Assembly (NCBI RefSeq): GCF_003015145.1
Contig: NZ_CP027845.1
Location: forward strand, 992,001 to 1,056,000
Direction: 5' to 3'
DNA length: 64,000 nt
Source: Candidatus Phycorickettsia trachydisci
GTDB lineage: Bacteria > Pseudomonadota > Alphaproteobacteria > Rickettsiales > Rickettsiaceae
Part shown: positions 28,470 through 37,347 of the stretch, piece by piece
Layout: each line of letters starts with the position of its first letter
Position numbering within the stretch: the stretch's first letter is position 1
Made by a program: the position numbers and the translations under genes
The notes under the pieces: generated by a model
Seen by the model: the letters and a program-made list of their open reading frames with translations, nothing else
Told to the model about the DNA's origin: nothing
The model's database searches: none

Positions 28470-30044
28470 ATGACACCAGAAGAAAAATTTAATGAATTAT
28501 TTGATCATTTAACAAGCGGGAGAATAGATGAAGCGATACGGATGGTTCGAGAGGAAACAGACATAAATATTAATGAAAAAGGACGGCGTAATCTAACACC
28601 TCTAGACCTTGCTGTAACTCTCTCTCTTCGTCCAGGTAATCAAGGAAGAGTCTTGGAACTAATTCGAGCTCTAGTTGAAAAGGGAGCAGATATTGAAGCA
28701 AGATATCCAGGTGGTAATACAGCTTTGCTTTTAGCTGCAATATACGGTAACAGAGACTTGATGAATAACTTAATTGCTATAGGAGCAGATATTCAAGCAA
28801 GAAATACAGCTGGTTCGACGGCATTACACATTGCAGTTGAGCGTAATAACCCATATATAGTAAGCGCTTTAGTTGAAGGAGGAGCTGCTATTGGAGCTTT
28901 AGATGAGAGGGGTAGAACCCCTTTACATCTTTCAAACGTTGCAACTGACCCTAATATAGTAAATCTTTTACTTGAAAGAGGTGCTGATGTTAATACATTA
29001 GACATAAATAATAGAAGTGCTATAAGAAACCAAGATATACCAGACCATTTGCGTTTTGCCCTAATGCATGCAAGATATGGTGCAGTCTTAGGCCTTTTAA
29101 ATTCTCCTGTAACGCTGCGCGGAATGATTCTTGAAAGCTTAATAGATACGGAAGTATTGAGGCAAATTTATAGTACCCGCCGTTTACCTGTAGAGATGAT
29201 GTGGAGAGGGTTGCGCAACTTAAGACATTCTGTTGAGCAAGACACAACTCTATCACAAAATGTAAAGAAGCGGGTTATAAAAGGATTAGATATAGCCTTA
29301 GAGGATTTAAAACCAGTAGCTTTACTGAGTATAAAAAGCCAGCGAAGTAGATCCGTATCACTTAATAGATATAGAAGAATTCATGATACCTTACTGGAAA
29401 TGCAATTAGTCTATCCTGAAAATCAAGACATTAAAAATCACCTCAAAAGTTTACAAGAAGATAATCTTCCATATATAAGGAGCATAATTGGATCAATGGA
29501 TGGAGGCATCGATCCCGAGAATCTTTCCACAGTATCAATCAGAGATCATATATACAAAGACTTTACCACCAAACGCGACGATAATTTGTTATTGGAATTG
29601 ACTTCTTATTTAGCTCCCGATGAACTTAACAGGATACGTCAAGGACTGTTCGCAGCAGTTCGAGAGGAAGAAGGAGGAGCTGCCCCTACTAGAATAGCAT
29701 CTCAAAATCCAACACATACCACTCCTTCTAAAAATCAGAAGCCATCTAATAAAAATCTAACAAGAACTGCGAATAGTAATCAAGGGTTACATAGAGAAGG
29801 TGCCGCTCATGGTGGAGGAGCGCAGGAATCTAGGTTGAATTCCCCAACAAATCATGCACGTGAAAGCTCAAGAGAGCCAACCTCACCAAATCGTTGGCAA
29901 AATAGATTTGAAGGTGGAGGCGCTGCACCTACCAGAAGTCGCTCTCCTAGTCCAACTCAAACTGGAGGCCTTTCTCGTCAAGATAGGTTACAACAACAAA
30001 AAGAACAAGGACGAAAAGATAGATCAAAATCACCTAAAAGATAG
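28470..30044 (+). CDS. Ankyrin-repeat protein with F-box-like segment and Arg/Ser-rich tail
   Basis: 524 residues. Five ankyrin repeats cover about 5-190 (GNTALLLAAIYGNRDLMNNL, GSTALHIAVERNNPYIVSAL, GRTPLHLSNVATDPNIVNLL). A helical region follows. At about 369-395, DDNLLLELTSYLAPDELNRI closely follows the F-box pattern. The tail (about 400-524) is disordered, rich in Pro, Asn, Arg and Ser, contains RSRSPSPTQ and RKDRSKSPKR like eukaryotic SR domains, and has a repeated GGAAPTR motif. There is no signal peptide. A host effector is the best guess; the SR-like tail could be a host kinase target, which is speculation. Confidence 0.87.
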   Translation: MTPEEKFNELFDHLTSGRIDEAIRMVREETDININEKGRRNLTPLDLAVTLSLRPGNQGRVLELIRALVEKGADIEARYPGGNTALLLAAIYGNRDLMNNLIAIGADIQARNTAGSTALHIAVERNNPYIVSALVEGGAAIGALDERGRTPLHLSNVATDPNIVNLLLERGADVNTLDINNRSAIRNQDIPDHLRFALMHARYGAVLGLLNSPVTLRGMILESLIDTEVLRQIYSTRRLPVEMMWRGLRNLRHSVEQDTTLSQNVKKRVIKGLDIALEDLKPVALLSIKSQRSRSVSLNRYRRIHDTLLEMQLVYPENQDIKNHLKSLQEDNLPYIRSIIGSMDGGIDPENLSTVSIRDHIYKDFTTKRDDNLLLELTSYLAPDELNRIRQGLFAAVREEEGGAAPTRIASQNPTHTTPSKNQKPSNKNLTRTANSNQGLHREGAAHGGGAQESRLNSPTNHARESSREPTSPNRWQNRFEGGGAAPTRSRSPSPTQTGGLSRQDRLQQQKEQGRKDRSKSPKR

Positions 30045-30049
30045 AAGGT

Positions 30050-30092
30050 GGGATGATTTTTAGGTATTTTATGAATAAAATATTGTATCCCA
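30050..30092 (+). terminator. Extended imperfect hairpin after the 28470 gene
   Basis: TGGGAT (30050-30055) pairs with ATCCCA (30087-30092), and inside it TATTTTAT (30065-30072) pairs with ATAAAATA (30075-30082). It starts five bases after the stop codon. No clean T-run follows, so it could be a terminator or an mRNA-end stabiliser. Confidence 0.4.
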
Positions 30093-30200
30093 TAACCCAA
30101 GAGGTTTTTAACTAGCATATAGAACTAGCAATAACAGAAAAAAGATTGGCAGCCCCCCCTAGAATAAGCTGTAATAGTTAATTGTGCCCTGTGCAATTAA

Positions 30201-33200
30201 TTACGTATTGATATCCAGTTCCTCGCCTAAACTTTTTACTTCTCCTTCGTCTGTATGTGCGTAAGCTTTATCGTTAGAGGTATGAGATTCATCTAATGTA
30301 ATTCCCCCTGGTTTTAGGGATGTTTCATCTGATTTCATAAACTGGACAACCGATTTAGTAGCAGCATTGTCTTGTTTGCTTTTTTGAAAGATTTTTTTAC
30401 TTTTTGAGATTATGGGCGATCTATCTTGTGACGTATTATATAGGGACCCATAGTCACGATAGTCTTTAGGTTGCTGGGGCTTATATTTTATAAGTTCTGC
30501 AATAACTTCGGGTGAAGAATTTAAAATGGCTTGGTCTAATGGTGTCAATTTTTTCCTACTATATGCTGAGTAATCTGCGCCACTTTCAATCAATAGTTTT
30601 ACGGTTTCTCCCGTTTTTGCATAATGTAAAGGAGTGTTGCCGGCAAAATCTTTGGCTTTCTCTTTAGCTCCTCTTGCTAGTAGGAATTGTATAGTACTAT
30701 TTTGTCCTCCCACAGTAGCCATATGAAGCCATGTATGACCAAAATCATTTAAAGAGTGTATATTGGCACCTTTATCTAATAAGAAATCTAAAACCTTTTG
30801 AAGTCCATATAATGAAGCAATGTGTCCAAAAGTATATCCGTCCTTACCCTTAACATTAACATCATCTAATGTATTTACTAGTGATATAATGAAATTTTCA
30901 GGCATACAAAAAGCTATAGATTTATATAGGTCCATTAGTTCAGCTTTGGCGCCTTTCTTAATTAATTCTGTTACCATTCCCATCTTGTTGTAAGATACTG
31001 CTAGGGATAAAGGAGTTTGTCCCTGAAAATTTAAGGCATGAATATCAGCTCCTTCGTCTAAAAGTAAATTTATTAAATTTTTATACCCATAGATCATAGC
31101 TACGTGGAGCCATGTGTCGCCATGTTTATTTTTAGCATTTATATCCGCTTTATTAGCTAATATTAAACTTAATATATCTCCTCTTCCTTTTGAGGTAGCA
31201 AGGTGTCCAGCGGTATTGCCCGCAGTATCTTGAGCTTCAATATTGGTGGTATGATCGATTAACAGTTTAATAAAATATTTTGATTTATCAAGGTGTATTG
31301 CCAAGTGCAAAAGATTAAATCCATGAGGGTACAATGCTTCTACCTTAGCTCCATTTTTGAGAAGTTTTTGCGCTGAATGATATTTGTCATAAAATATGGC
31401 TAAATATAATGGTGTTTGACCATGGATGTTCAAAGCATTAATATCAGCCCCTACTTTTAAAATTGTATCTATAGCATCTAGATAACTAATCTTTGCCGCA
31501 TAATGTAGGTCAATCCCGCGTTTAAATAAATCAAATGCCGACTCTTTTAGTGTTGCACCTCTTCTTATTGCTTGGTCGACTGGTCTTTCCATATGCATCT
31601 TCGAGGGTGCGGATGTCACATTAGCTTGATGTAAATTAGAGGTTATTTCGTGTTTGATTCCTTTTGAAAATGCCTCTTTTGACTCTAGTATTTCTTGTTT
31701 ATTAGCTTTTTCTGCTAGGGTATCTATGCTATTTTGGAGTATTGCAACTATTTCCTGATGCCCAGATTCGATAGCAATCTTTAAGGCCGTTTTAGATTCT
31801 TTATTAAGAGCTGCGGTATCAATACCATTTTCTAGCAGCGATTCAACTACTTTTATGTATCCATTTTGCGCAGCTAAATGTAAAGCGTTATTTCCATTGT
31901 TATTTGGTAAGTTAATTTCGGCGCCATTTTCTAGGAATAATATTACTAACTCTTGGTGACCCTTGTGAGATGCTAAATGTAGTGGGCTATTACCACTTTT
32001 GTTGGTAACTTTAACTTCGGCGCCGTTTGCTAAGAGTAATTTTGCAATTTCCAGATTGCCACTTTTAGCAGCAAAATGTAAAGGATTATTTCCTTTTTTG
32101 TTTTGCTTATTTTCTGCGCTATATTTCAAAAGAGTATCTAAGGCATTGAGATGACCATTTTGGACAGCTAGGTGTAATGGAGTAGAGCCATCTTTGTTTT
32201 GAGCATTTATTTGAGATCTCGTCTCTGATTCATCTAACAGTTGTTTTAATTTTTCTGTATTACCTTGCATCGCTGCTACATGCAAAGGTGAGTTACCTTG
32301 AGCATCCAATGTATTGTCTATATTTTGTTGTGAAGTCTTTATGTCTATAGCATTCTCCGATATTGTTTTTAATTCAATAACTTCTTTATTGACTAAACTT
32401 TGAGTACTTTTTTGCGTCTTATTCTTTTTAATTTTATGAGGTGAGGTTTCGTATATTAGTTCTTGCGAAGAGGTTTGAGGAATAGTTAATAAATCAACTA
32501 TTTCTTGTTTACCTTCTGCTTTGGCTAAATCTAAAGGTGTTTGACCGGCTTTATTTCGTAATTGAGTATTGGCTTCTTTACTCAAAAGTTCTTGAACGAC
32601 TGTGACATGTCCATTTTGTACAGCTAAATGTAAAGGTGTATTTTTATCTTTATTAAATTCATTAATCGCAGCCCCTCTTTCTATCAACAATTTAACTGCA
32701 TGTAAATAGCCTTTTTGTGCGGCTAAATGCAAGGGTGTGTTTTGTATAGAGTTATCGCTCTTCTTATTTAATGGTAGTTGTATAAATTCTGTTGATGATT
32801 TTTCTATTAAGCTTTCAGGATGATCATTATAGCTACTTATGTTTAGATCGTTGCACTCTTTTAAATACCACTTAACTAATTCTAATTGGCCATTTTTCAC
32901 CGCTAAATCAAAAGGTGTAAGCCCTTCATTATCAACCTGATTAATATCTAGACCTTTCTTACGGAAAAGCTGGATCATTTTTACTTTGCCCTCGATGGCA
33001 GCTAGGTGTAATGGTAGTAAACCATCTTCTGATAAGATATCTAACCTTAGCCCTTGGTCAGATAAATAATTGAGCATTTCGGTTGAATTGCTAATAACTG
33101 CTAAGTGAATAAGCCTATAGCCTGCATTATTTTGAGCATTGGGGTTGGCGCCTTGTTTTAAAAGCATCTTCACTAACTTTAAATGAGCATTTCTGACTGC

Positions 33201-35663
33201 TAAACTTAAAGGCGTATCACCTTGACTATCTTTGATGTCGAGATTACCGGCAAACTGTTTTTGTTGAGTTAAGAATTGCACTATATTTGTACGTCCAAAA
33301 ATAGCTGCAAGATGCAATGGAGTAAAGCCTTTCACATTTGAAGCCGTTATGTCTAGACCTCGTTTGACCAAATATTGTATTGTTTTTAAGTCTTCGCTAA
33401 CTGCAGCTGAATGTAGGATGGAGTTAAGGTTACTATCTTTAACATTAATAATACCTGGATCTTGTGTAACAAGATAAGTTAAGACGTGTAATTTTCCGTT
33501 TTCTGCAGCTAAGTGTGCTGAAGTATATCCATTTAAGTTTGTTAAGTCGATTTCATAACCATATTCTTTAAGTAGTTCTATCACGTTCAAATGCCCTGAC
33601 TTAATTGCTAAATGCATAGCTTTAAGGTGAATAATATTTTTATGTGCAATGAGGTAATATACTATCCCCACTTGTCCACTTTCTATTGCTCTAGCCAATA
33701 ATTCTCCCCCAAAGTTGGCTATAAAACCGGGATCATTTTTTAAAATTTCTTCTAATATGCTTTTTACTACTTCAAGGTGTCCGCTTTTTATGGACTTAGC
33801 TAATATATCCTTGCTGGAGTTGGCTATAAAATAGAGATCATTCTTTAAGCTTTCTTTTAATATAGTTCTCACTACTTGAGGATGTCCATTTTCTATGGCA
33901 TTATCTATTGGGGTTTTACCATCTTGATTTTTCAAATTAATATCAGCCCCCATTGAACAAAGGTGATCCACAACATCATTGTGACCAAAGCATGCAGCTA
34001 GATGTAGGGGCGAATTTTGCTGAGAAGTTATATCATCAATTTGAGCTTTCTCCTTCACGAGATGCTTTACGATTGCTAAATGTCCTTGAGCTGCTCCATG
34101 ATGTAATAGAGTCCAACCATTTGAGTCTTTAATTTTCACTGCTGAATCACACGTTTGAGGATATGATCCTAATATTAATTTTAATGCCTTAAGTTTATTA
34201 AACATTACAGCGCTGTGAGCAGCTGTTTGTACCAAAGTGTTTTGAATGCTAGGAGCTTCTTTACAATATTTTAAAATAGATTTTATTGTACTTAAATTAT
34301 CTTCTTTAATAGCCAGATCAAGAGGAGTCAGACCATCTTTATCCTTTAATTTTATAGCATCCTGACTTTTCCTTAAGATAACTTTTATTACTTCTAAATG
34401 ATCATATAAAGCAGCAAGGTGCAAAGCTGTAGATTTGGTTGTGGCAGTTTGTGTGTAGAGAAGGCTCTGATGTTTAGATAAAATTAATTCTACTATGTCA
34501 TCGTATCCTAGCTGTGCAGCAATGTGTAAACAATTTACTCTCTCGGCATTACTAGTACCTTTTTTAACAAGTTCAAAGCTTGCAACTTCTAAGATTAATT
34601 TTACTATTTCGTAATTATAAGACTCTGTGGCTATATGTAATGGATTTTTACCTGCTTTATTGTATATTTCAAGGATGTCGATGCCTTGCTCAATTATTGT
34701 TTTGGCTACTTGTGTATTATTATTTTGTATAGCTATATGTAATGGAGTGTTGCCTTGATTGTCTTGTTGAAATTTAGCTTCGGGATATTTTTTAAATATT
34801 TCGGTCGCAAGTTTACGACAAGCAGTATTTTGTCCTGTCACAACCGTGTGCGCGAGTGTTTTTCCCCCTTCATTCCTAACTTGAATGATTTGGGGATGAG
34901 TTTCTAAGATGACCCTTATCGCTTCTGTTTTCTCTGTATCAGTTAGGTTAGCTTTTGGAATTTCTGACAACTCCCACTCTGTAACATCTGACTCTTCAAG
35001 GATTTCACCGACATCTTGAGATTCTTCTCGTAATATCGGACTTAAAGGTGTTGATTCGTCTTTATTTTTAGAAAATATCGCTTTGGGGTTTGCTTCTAGA
35101 ATTCCCTTTACTGATACAGCCTTAGCTTTATTTATGGCTGGGTGTAAGGGTGCGTTTCCTTCTTGATCTTTTCTATCGAGTAATTCTGGGCAGATTTCTA
35201 TAATTTTTGTTATCATCTGACCGTCATCGTTTTCTATTGCTACATCTAAAGGATTTACCCTAAATATAGACCCACATTCTCTTAATATTATCGCAACTAT
35301 ATCAATATCCTTTTTATCTACAGCTACCTTGAAGGGTGTATGATTTTTTTTGTTTAAAAGGTTAATAGCCATTCTGTCTGCTTGTAAAATAGCAAGAGTT
35401 ATTTCGGCATAACCATTTTCTGCAGCATAATGTAAGGGATAATTACCTTCCTTATCTGCTTTTAAAATTAATTGAGGAGTTTTTTCTACAATATATTCCA
35501 CTAACTCAAGGTATCCCTTTTGTACAGCTATGTGTAAAATTGTTTTTCCTTCATCGTCAAGAGCAGCATCAAGGGGCAAGCAATCTTGTTCTACGCAAGA
35601 TTTTATTTTGTCTAGGTTATTTTCTAAAGCTGCGTTGAGTAATAATGCGCAATTGTCTGTCAT
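30201..35663 (-). CDS. Giant ankyrin-repeat protein
   Basis: 1820 residues made almost entirely of ankyrin repeats. I count about 45, from residue 5 to about 1730, most with the canonical TPLHLAAxxGHxxxVxxLL pattern. A charged linker near 1065-1125 (SPHKIKKNKTQKSTQSL) and another near 1330-1400 split the solenoid into three blocks. The last 100 residues are non-repetitive and polar. A 105-base tandem duplication is visible at 33661-33900. There is no signal peptide or membrane segment. Such size is unusual for a bacterial ankyrin protein and suggests a scaffold binding host or bacterial partners; the function cannot be stated. Confidence 0.9.
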   Translation of the reverse strand: MTDNCALLLNAALENNLDKIKSCVEQDCLPLDAALDDEGKTILHIAVQKGYLELVEYIVEKTPQLILKADKEGNYPLHYAAENGYAEITLAILQADRMAINLLNKKNHTPFKVAVDKKDIDIVAIILRECGSIFRVNPLDVAIENDDGQMITKIIEICPELLDRKDQEGNAPLHPAINKAKAVSVKGILEANPKAIFSKNKDESTPLSPILREESQDVGEILEESDVTEWELSEIPKANLTDTEKTEAIRVILETHPQIIQVRNEGGKTLAHTVVTGQNTACRKLATEIFKKYPEAKFQQDNQGNTPLHIAIQNNNTQVAKTIIEQGIDILEIYNKAGKNPLHIATESYNYEIVKLILEVASFELVKKGTSNAERVNCLHIAAQLGYDDIVELILSKHQSLLYTQTATTKSTALHLAALYDHLEVIKVILRKSQDAIKLKDKDGLTPLDLAIKEDNLSTIKSILKYCKEAPSIQNTLVQTAAHSAVMFNKLKALKLILGSYPQTCDSAVKIKDSNGWTLLHHGAAQGHLAIVKHLVKEKAQIDDITSQQNSPLHLAACFGHNDVVDHLCSMGADINLKNQDGKTPIDNAIENGHPQVVRTILKESLKNDLYFIANSSKDILAKSIKSGHLEVVKSILEEILKNDPGFIANFGGELLARAIESGQVGIVYYLIAHKNIIHLKAMHLAIKSGHLNVIELLKEYGYEIDLTNLNGYTSAHLAAENGKLHVLTYLVTQDPGIINVKDSNLNSILHSAAVSEDLKTIQYLVKRGLDITASNVKGFTPLHLAAIFGRTNIVQFLTQQKQFAGNLDIKDSQGDTPLSLAVRNAHLKLVKMLLKQGANPNAQNNAGYRLIHLAVISNSTEMLNYLSDQGLRLDILSEDGLLPLHLAAIEGKVKMIQLFRKKGLDINQVDNEGLTPFDLAVKNGQLELVKWYLKECNDLNISSYNDHPESLIEKSSTEFIQLPLNKKSDNSIQNTPLHLAAQKGYLHAVKLLIERGAAINEFNKDKNTPLHLAVQNGHVTVVQELLSKEANTQLRNKAGQTPLDLAKAEGKQEIVDLLTIPQTSSQELIYETSPHKIKKNKTQKSTQSLVNKEVIELKTISENAIDIKTSQQNIDNTLDAQGNSPLHVAAMQGNTEKLKQLLDESETRSQINAQNKDGSTPLHLAVQNGHLNALDTLLKYSAENKQNKKGNNPLHFAAKSGNLEIAKLLLANGAEVKVTNKSGNSPLHLASHKGHQELVILFLENGAEINLPNNNGNNALHLAAQNGYIKVVESLLENGIDTAALNKESKTALKIAIESGHQEIVAILQNSIDTLAEKANKQEILESKEAFSKGIKHEITSNLHQANVTSAPSKMHMERPVDQAIRRGATLKESAFDLFKRGIDLHYAAKISYLDAIDTILKVGADINALNIHGQTPLYLAIFYDKYHSAQKLLKNGAKVEALYPHGFNLLHLAIHLDKSKYFIKLLIDHTTNIEAQDTAGNTAGHLATSKGRGDILSLILANKADINAKNKHGDTWLHVAMIYGYKNLINLLLDEGADIHALNFQGQTPLSLAVSYNKMGMVTELIKKGAKAELMDLYKSIAFCMPENFIISLVNTLDDVNVKGKDGYTFGHIASLYGLQKVLDFLLDKGANIHSLNDFGHTWLHMATVGGQNSTIQFLLARGAKEKAKDFAGNTPLHYAKTGETVKLLIESGADYSAYSRKKLTPLDQAILNSSPEVIAELIKYKPQQPKDYRDYGSLYNTSQDRSPIISKSKKIFQKSKQDNAATKSVVQFMKSDETSLKPGGITLDESHTSNDKAYAHTDEGEVKSLGEELDINT
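33661..33900 (-). repeat. 105-base tandem duplication inside the giant ankyrin gene
   Basis: Two adjacent units with a 105-base period (for example tggctataaa near 33716 and again at 33821) encode LKNDLYFIANSSKDILAKSI and LKNDPGFIANFGGELLARAI. The two units are far closer to each other than to other repeats, and their inner loop departs from the ankyrin consensus. They mark recent growth of the solenoid by slippage or unequal crossing-over. Confidence 0.75.
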
Positions 35664-35855
35664 ATTTTAAAGTATTATTTCGTAACTATAATAACTCATT
35701 ACTTAGTAATACAAAGTTTTTTAAAAAATATTTCCTAATATATTACCTGTTAAGGTGATTTTTAGTACATCAATCAAAATGTATGAAAAGCTTAGAAGTT
35801 AAGGGCGTGATATCTAATTATATATCTATTTACAGGATTATTTTGCAAAAACTGA

Positions 35856-35884
35856 TTGTTGTTAAGTTTATTTAGAATTATAAG
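35856..35884 (+). promoter_or_regulatory. Candidate sigma-70 promoter of the 35917 gene
   Basis: TTGTTG (35856-35861), a 17-base spacer and TATAAG (35879-35884) lie 32 bases before the ATG. A second TATAAT at about 35893 has no good -35 partner. AT-rich background makes chance matches common. Confidence 0.35.
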
Positions 35885-35916
35885 ATATAAGGTATAATCA
35901 ACAAATGGTATAAAAA

Positions 35917-36423
35917 ATGAATTCTAATCAAACCTCAATTGATAAACCGCTTTTAAAATTAATCAATGAGTTTAGTAAAGATTTTCGAGGATTAAATCAG
36001 GAAAAGAAATTGATACTATCTGAGTTCTTAAGTCAGGAGTCAGAAGGAATTGTGTCTAAAGAATTAATGCTCAAATGCTTGCAGGCCCCATCTCAAGTAA
36101 CTCCAGAGGAGCTGGCTAAGATTGTAGAATATCAAAAGAAACTCCTAAAAGATATTACTTCTGGGAATTTATCTTCCGAAGAACCGGGAAAGTCAGAATG
36201 CAGTGATTTTAGTAATGTTGCAATGGTTACCGATGAAGATCCAAGAGAGGTGGTAAGAATATTAGGAGATGAAGAGACTTATCTTTTGATGAGACATCTT
36301 GATCTAATGACGACTTTGCAAGAAAATTGCAGTGGAGAAGAAGATAATCACGAAACTCCAGCTACAAATAATAGTATAGGTACTATAGGTAACCAAGATA
36401 ATGAAGTAAGTCATGAATCCTAA
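35917..36423 (+). CDS. Small acidic hypothetical protein
   Basis: 168 residues, not recognised. It is helical over about 10-60 and 105-135 (EKKLILSEFLSQE, DPREVVRILGDEETYLLMRH), with an acidic, Asn/Ser-rich tail. There is no signal peptide and no membrane segment. It is divergent from the giant ankyrin gene and converges on elbB with only four bases between the stops. The composition resembles the other unknown proteins of this island. Confidence 0.55.
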   Translation: MNSNQTSIDKPLLKLINEFSKDFRGLNQEKKLILSEFLSQESEGIVSKELMLKCLQAPSQVTPEELAKIVEYQKKLLKDITSGNLSSEEPGKSECSDFSNVAMVTDEDPREVVRILGDEETYLLMRHLDLMTTLQENCSGEEDNHETPATNNSIGTIGNQDNEVSHES

Positions 36424-36427
36424 AACT

Positions 36428-37084
36428 TTAAGAGTGTTTAGACATCTCTAATACTTTGCTCACTAGTTTGCTAATACCGAGATGTATCTTGGTTAAAGAA
36501 GCATTCAGCATGAAAGCTGGTGTTGTAACAATTTTATTTGTCGCATCTACTACTACGTCTTCAGCTTTGCATGTTTCTTCTAATGCACCTGCTTGAGATA
36601 TAAGCGGATTACTATCACCTAGAGTAATTTTAATTTGGGTTGTGTTTTTAAATGCAATTGCTAACAACGCTGGAGCGATACACATAGCACCGATAGGTTT
36701 GGAGGTAGTATTAAATTCATGAATTGTTGCTTTCAGGCTATCAATAACGTGAGCGCTGGCATTTTTAGATGCCACATCAGATAAGTTAATGGCAGCACCA
36801 TATCCTCCTGGTAAGATCAATGCATCAAATTCTTTGACATTTAACTGATCTAATGGCTGAATTTTGCTACGAGCAATACGCGCAGATTCAACCAATACAT
36901 TACGTTCTTGACTCATTTCTTGATTGGTTAAATGATCAACTACACGAGTTTGCTTTAAATTCGGCGCAAAAATTTTGACCTGAGCATTATGCCTATCTAA
37001 CTCAAGTAATGTAAATACTGATTCATAAATTTCAGCTCCATCGAGAAATCCGCACCCGGAGATTACTACAGCTACTTTTGTCAT
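36428..37084 (-). CDS. elbB: ElbB, glyoxalase III-like DJ-1/PfpI family protein
   Basis: ElbB proteins belong to the DJ-1/PfpI superfamily and were linked to isoprenoid synthesis by early genetics; glyoxalase activity is reported for relatives. The 218 residues show the family layout: VAVVISGCGFLDGAEIYE at the N-terminus, the LILPGGYGAAINLSD turn, and the nucleophile elbow GAMCIAPALL with Cys135. The length is standard. It is a single gene convergent with a small unknown gene. Confidence 0.9.
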   Translation of the reverse strand: MTKVAVVISGCGFLDGAEIYESVFTLLELDRHNAQVKIFAPNLKQTRVVDHLTNQEMSQERNVLVESARIARSKIQPLDQLNVKEFDALILPGGYGAAINLSDVASKNASAHVIDSLKATIHEFNTTSKPIGAMCIAPALLAIAFKNTTQIKITLGDSNPLISQAGALEETCKAEDVVVDATNKIVTTPAFMLNASLTKIHLGISKLVSKVLEMSKHS

Positions 37085-37347
37085 AGAACTATAAACATGG
37101 TTTTAATTAAATACTATTATATAAAAATGAAATAATCCATATTTGATAAATAATTTTGTTTTGCCAAGGGTTATTTAGGCCTTGTCATTTGGATATAACA
37201 ATAAGTATTAAATTTTATATTTTTTTTAGTTTATCAATAAACACGAATGATATATAATAAAATATATAACTTATTATTGGCCAGATATCTTAATGACTTT
37301 AGCCGTTAAAATTGCTTTAAAATACAATCATATACCAAGTCAATAAC

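Noticed and set aside
35893-35898. TATAAT as a second promoter of the 35917 gene
   Set aside because: No acceptable -35 element lies 16-18 bases upstream, and the distance to the ATG is short.
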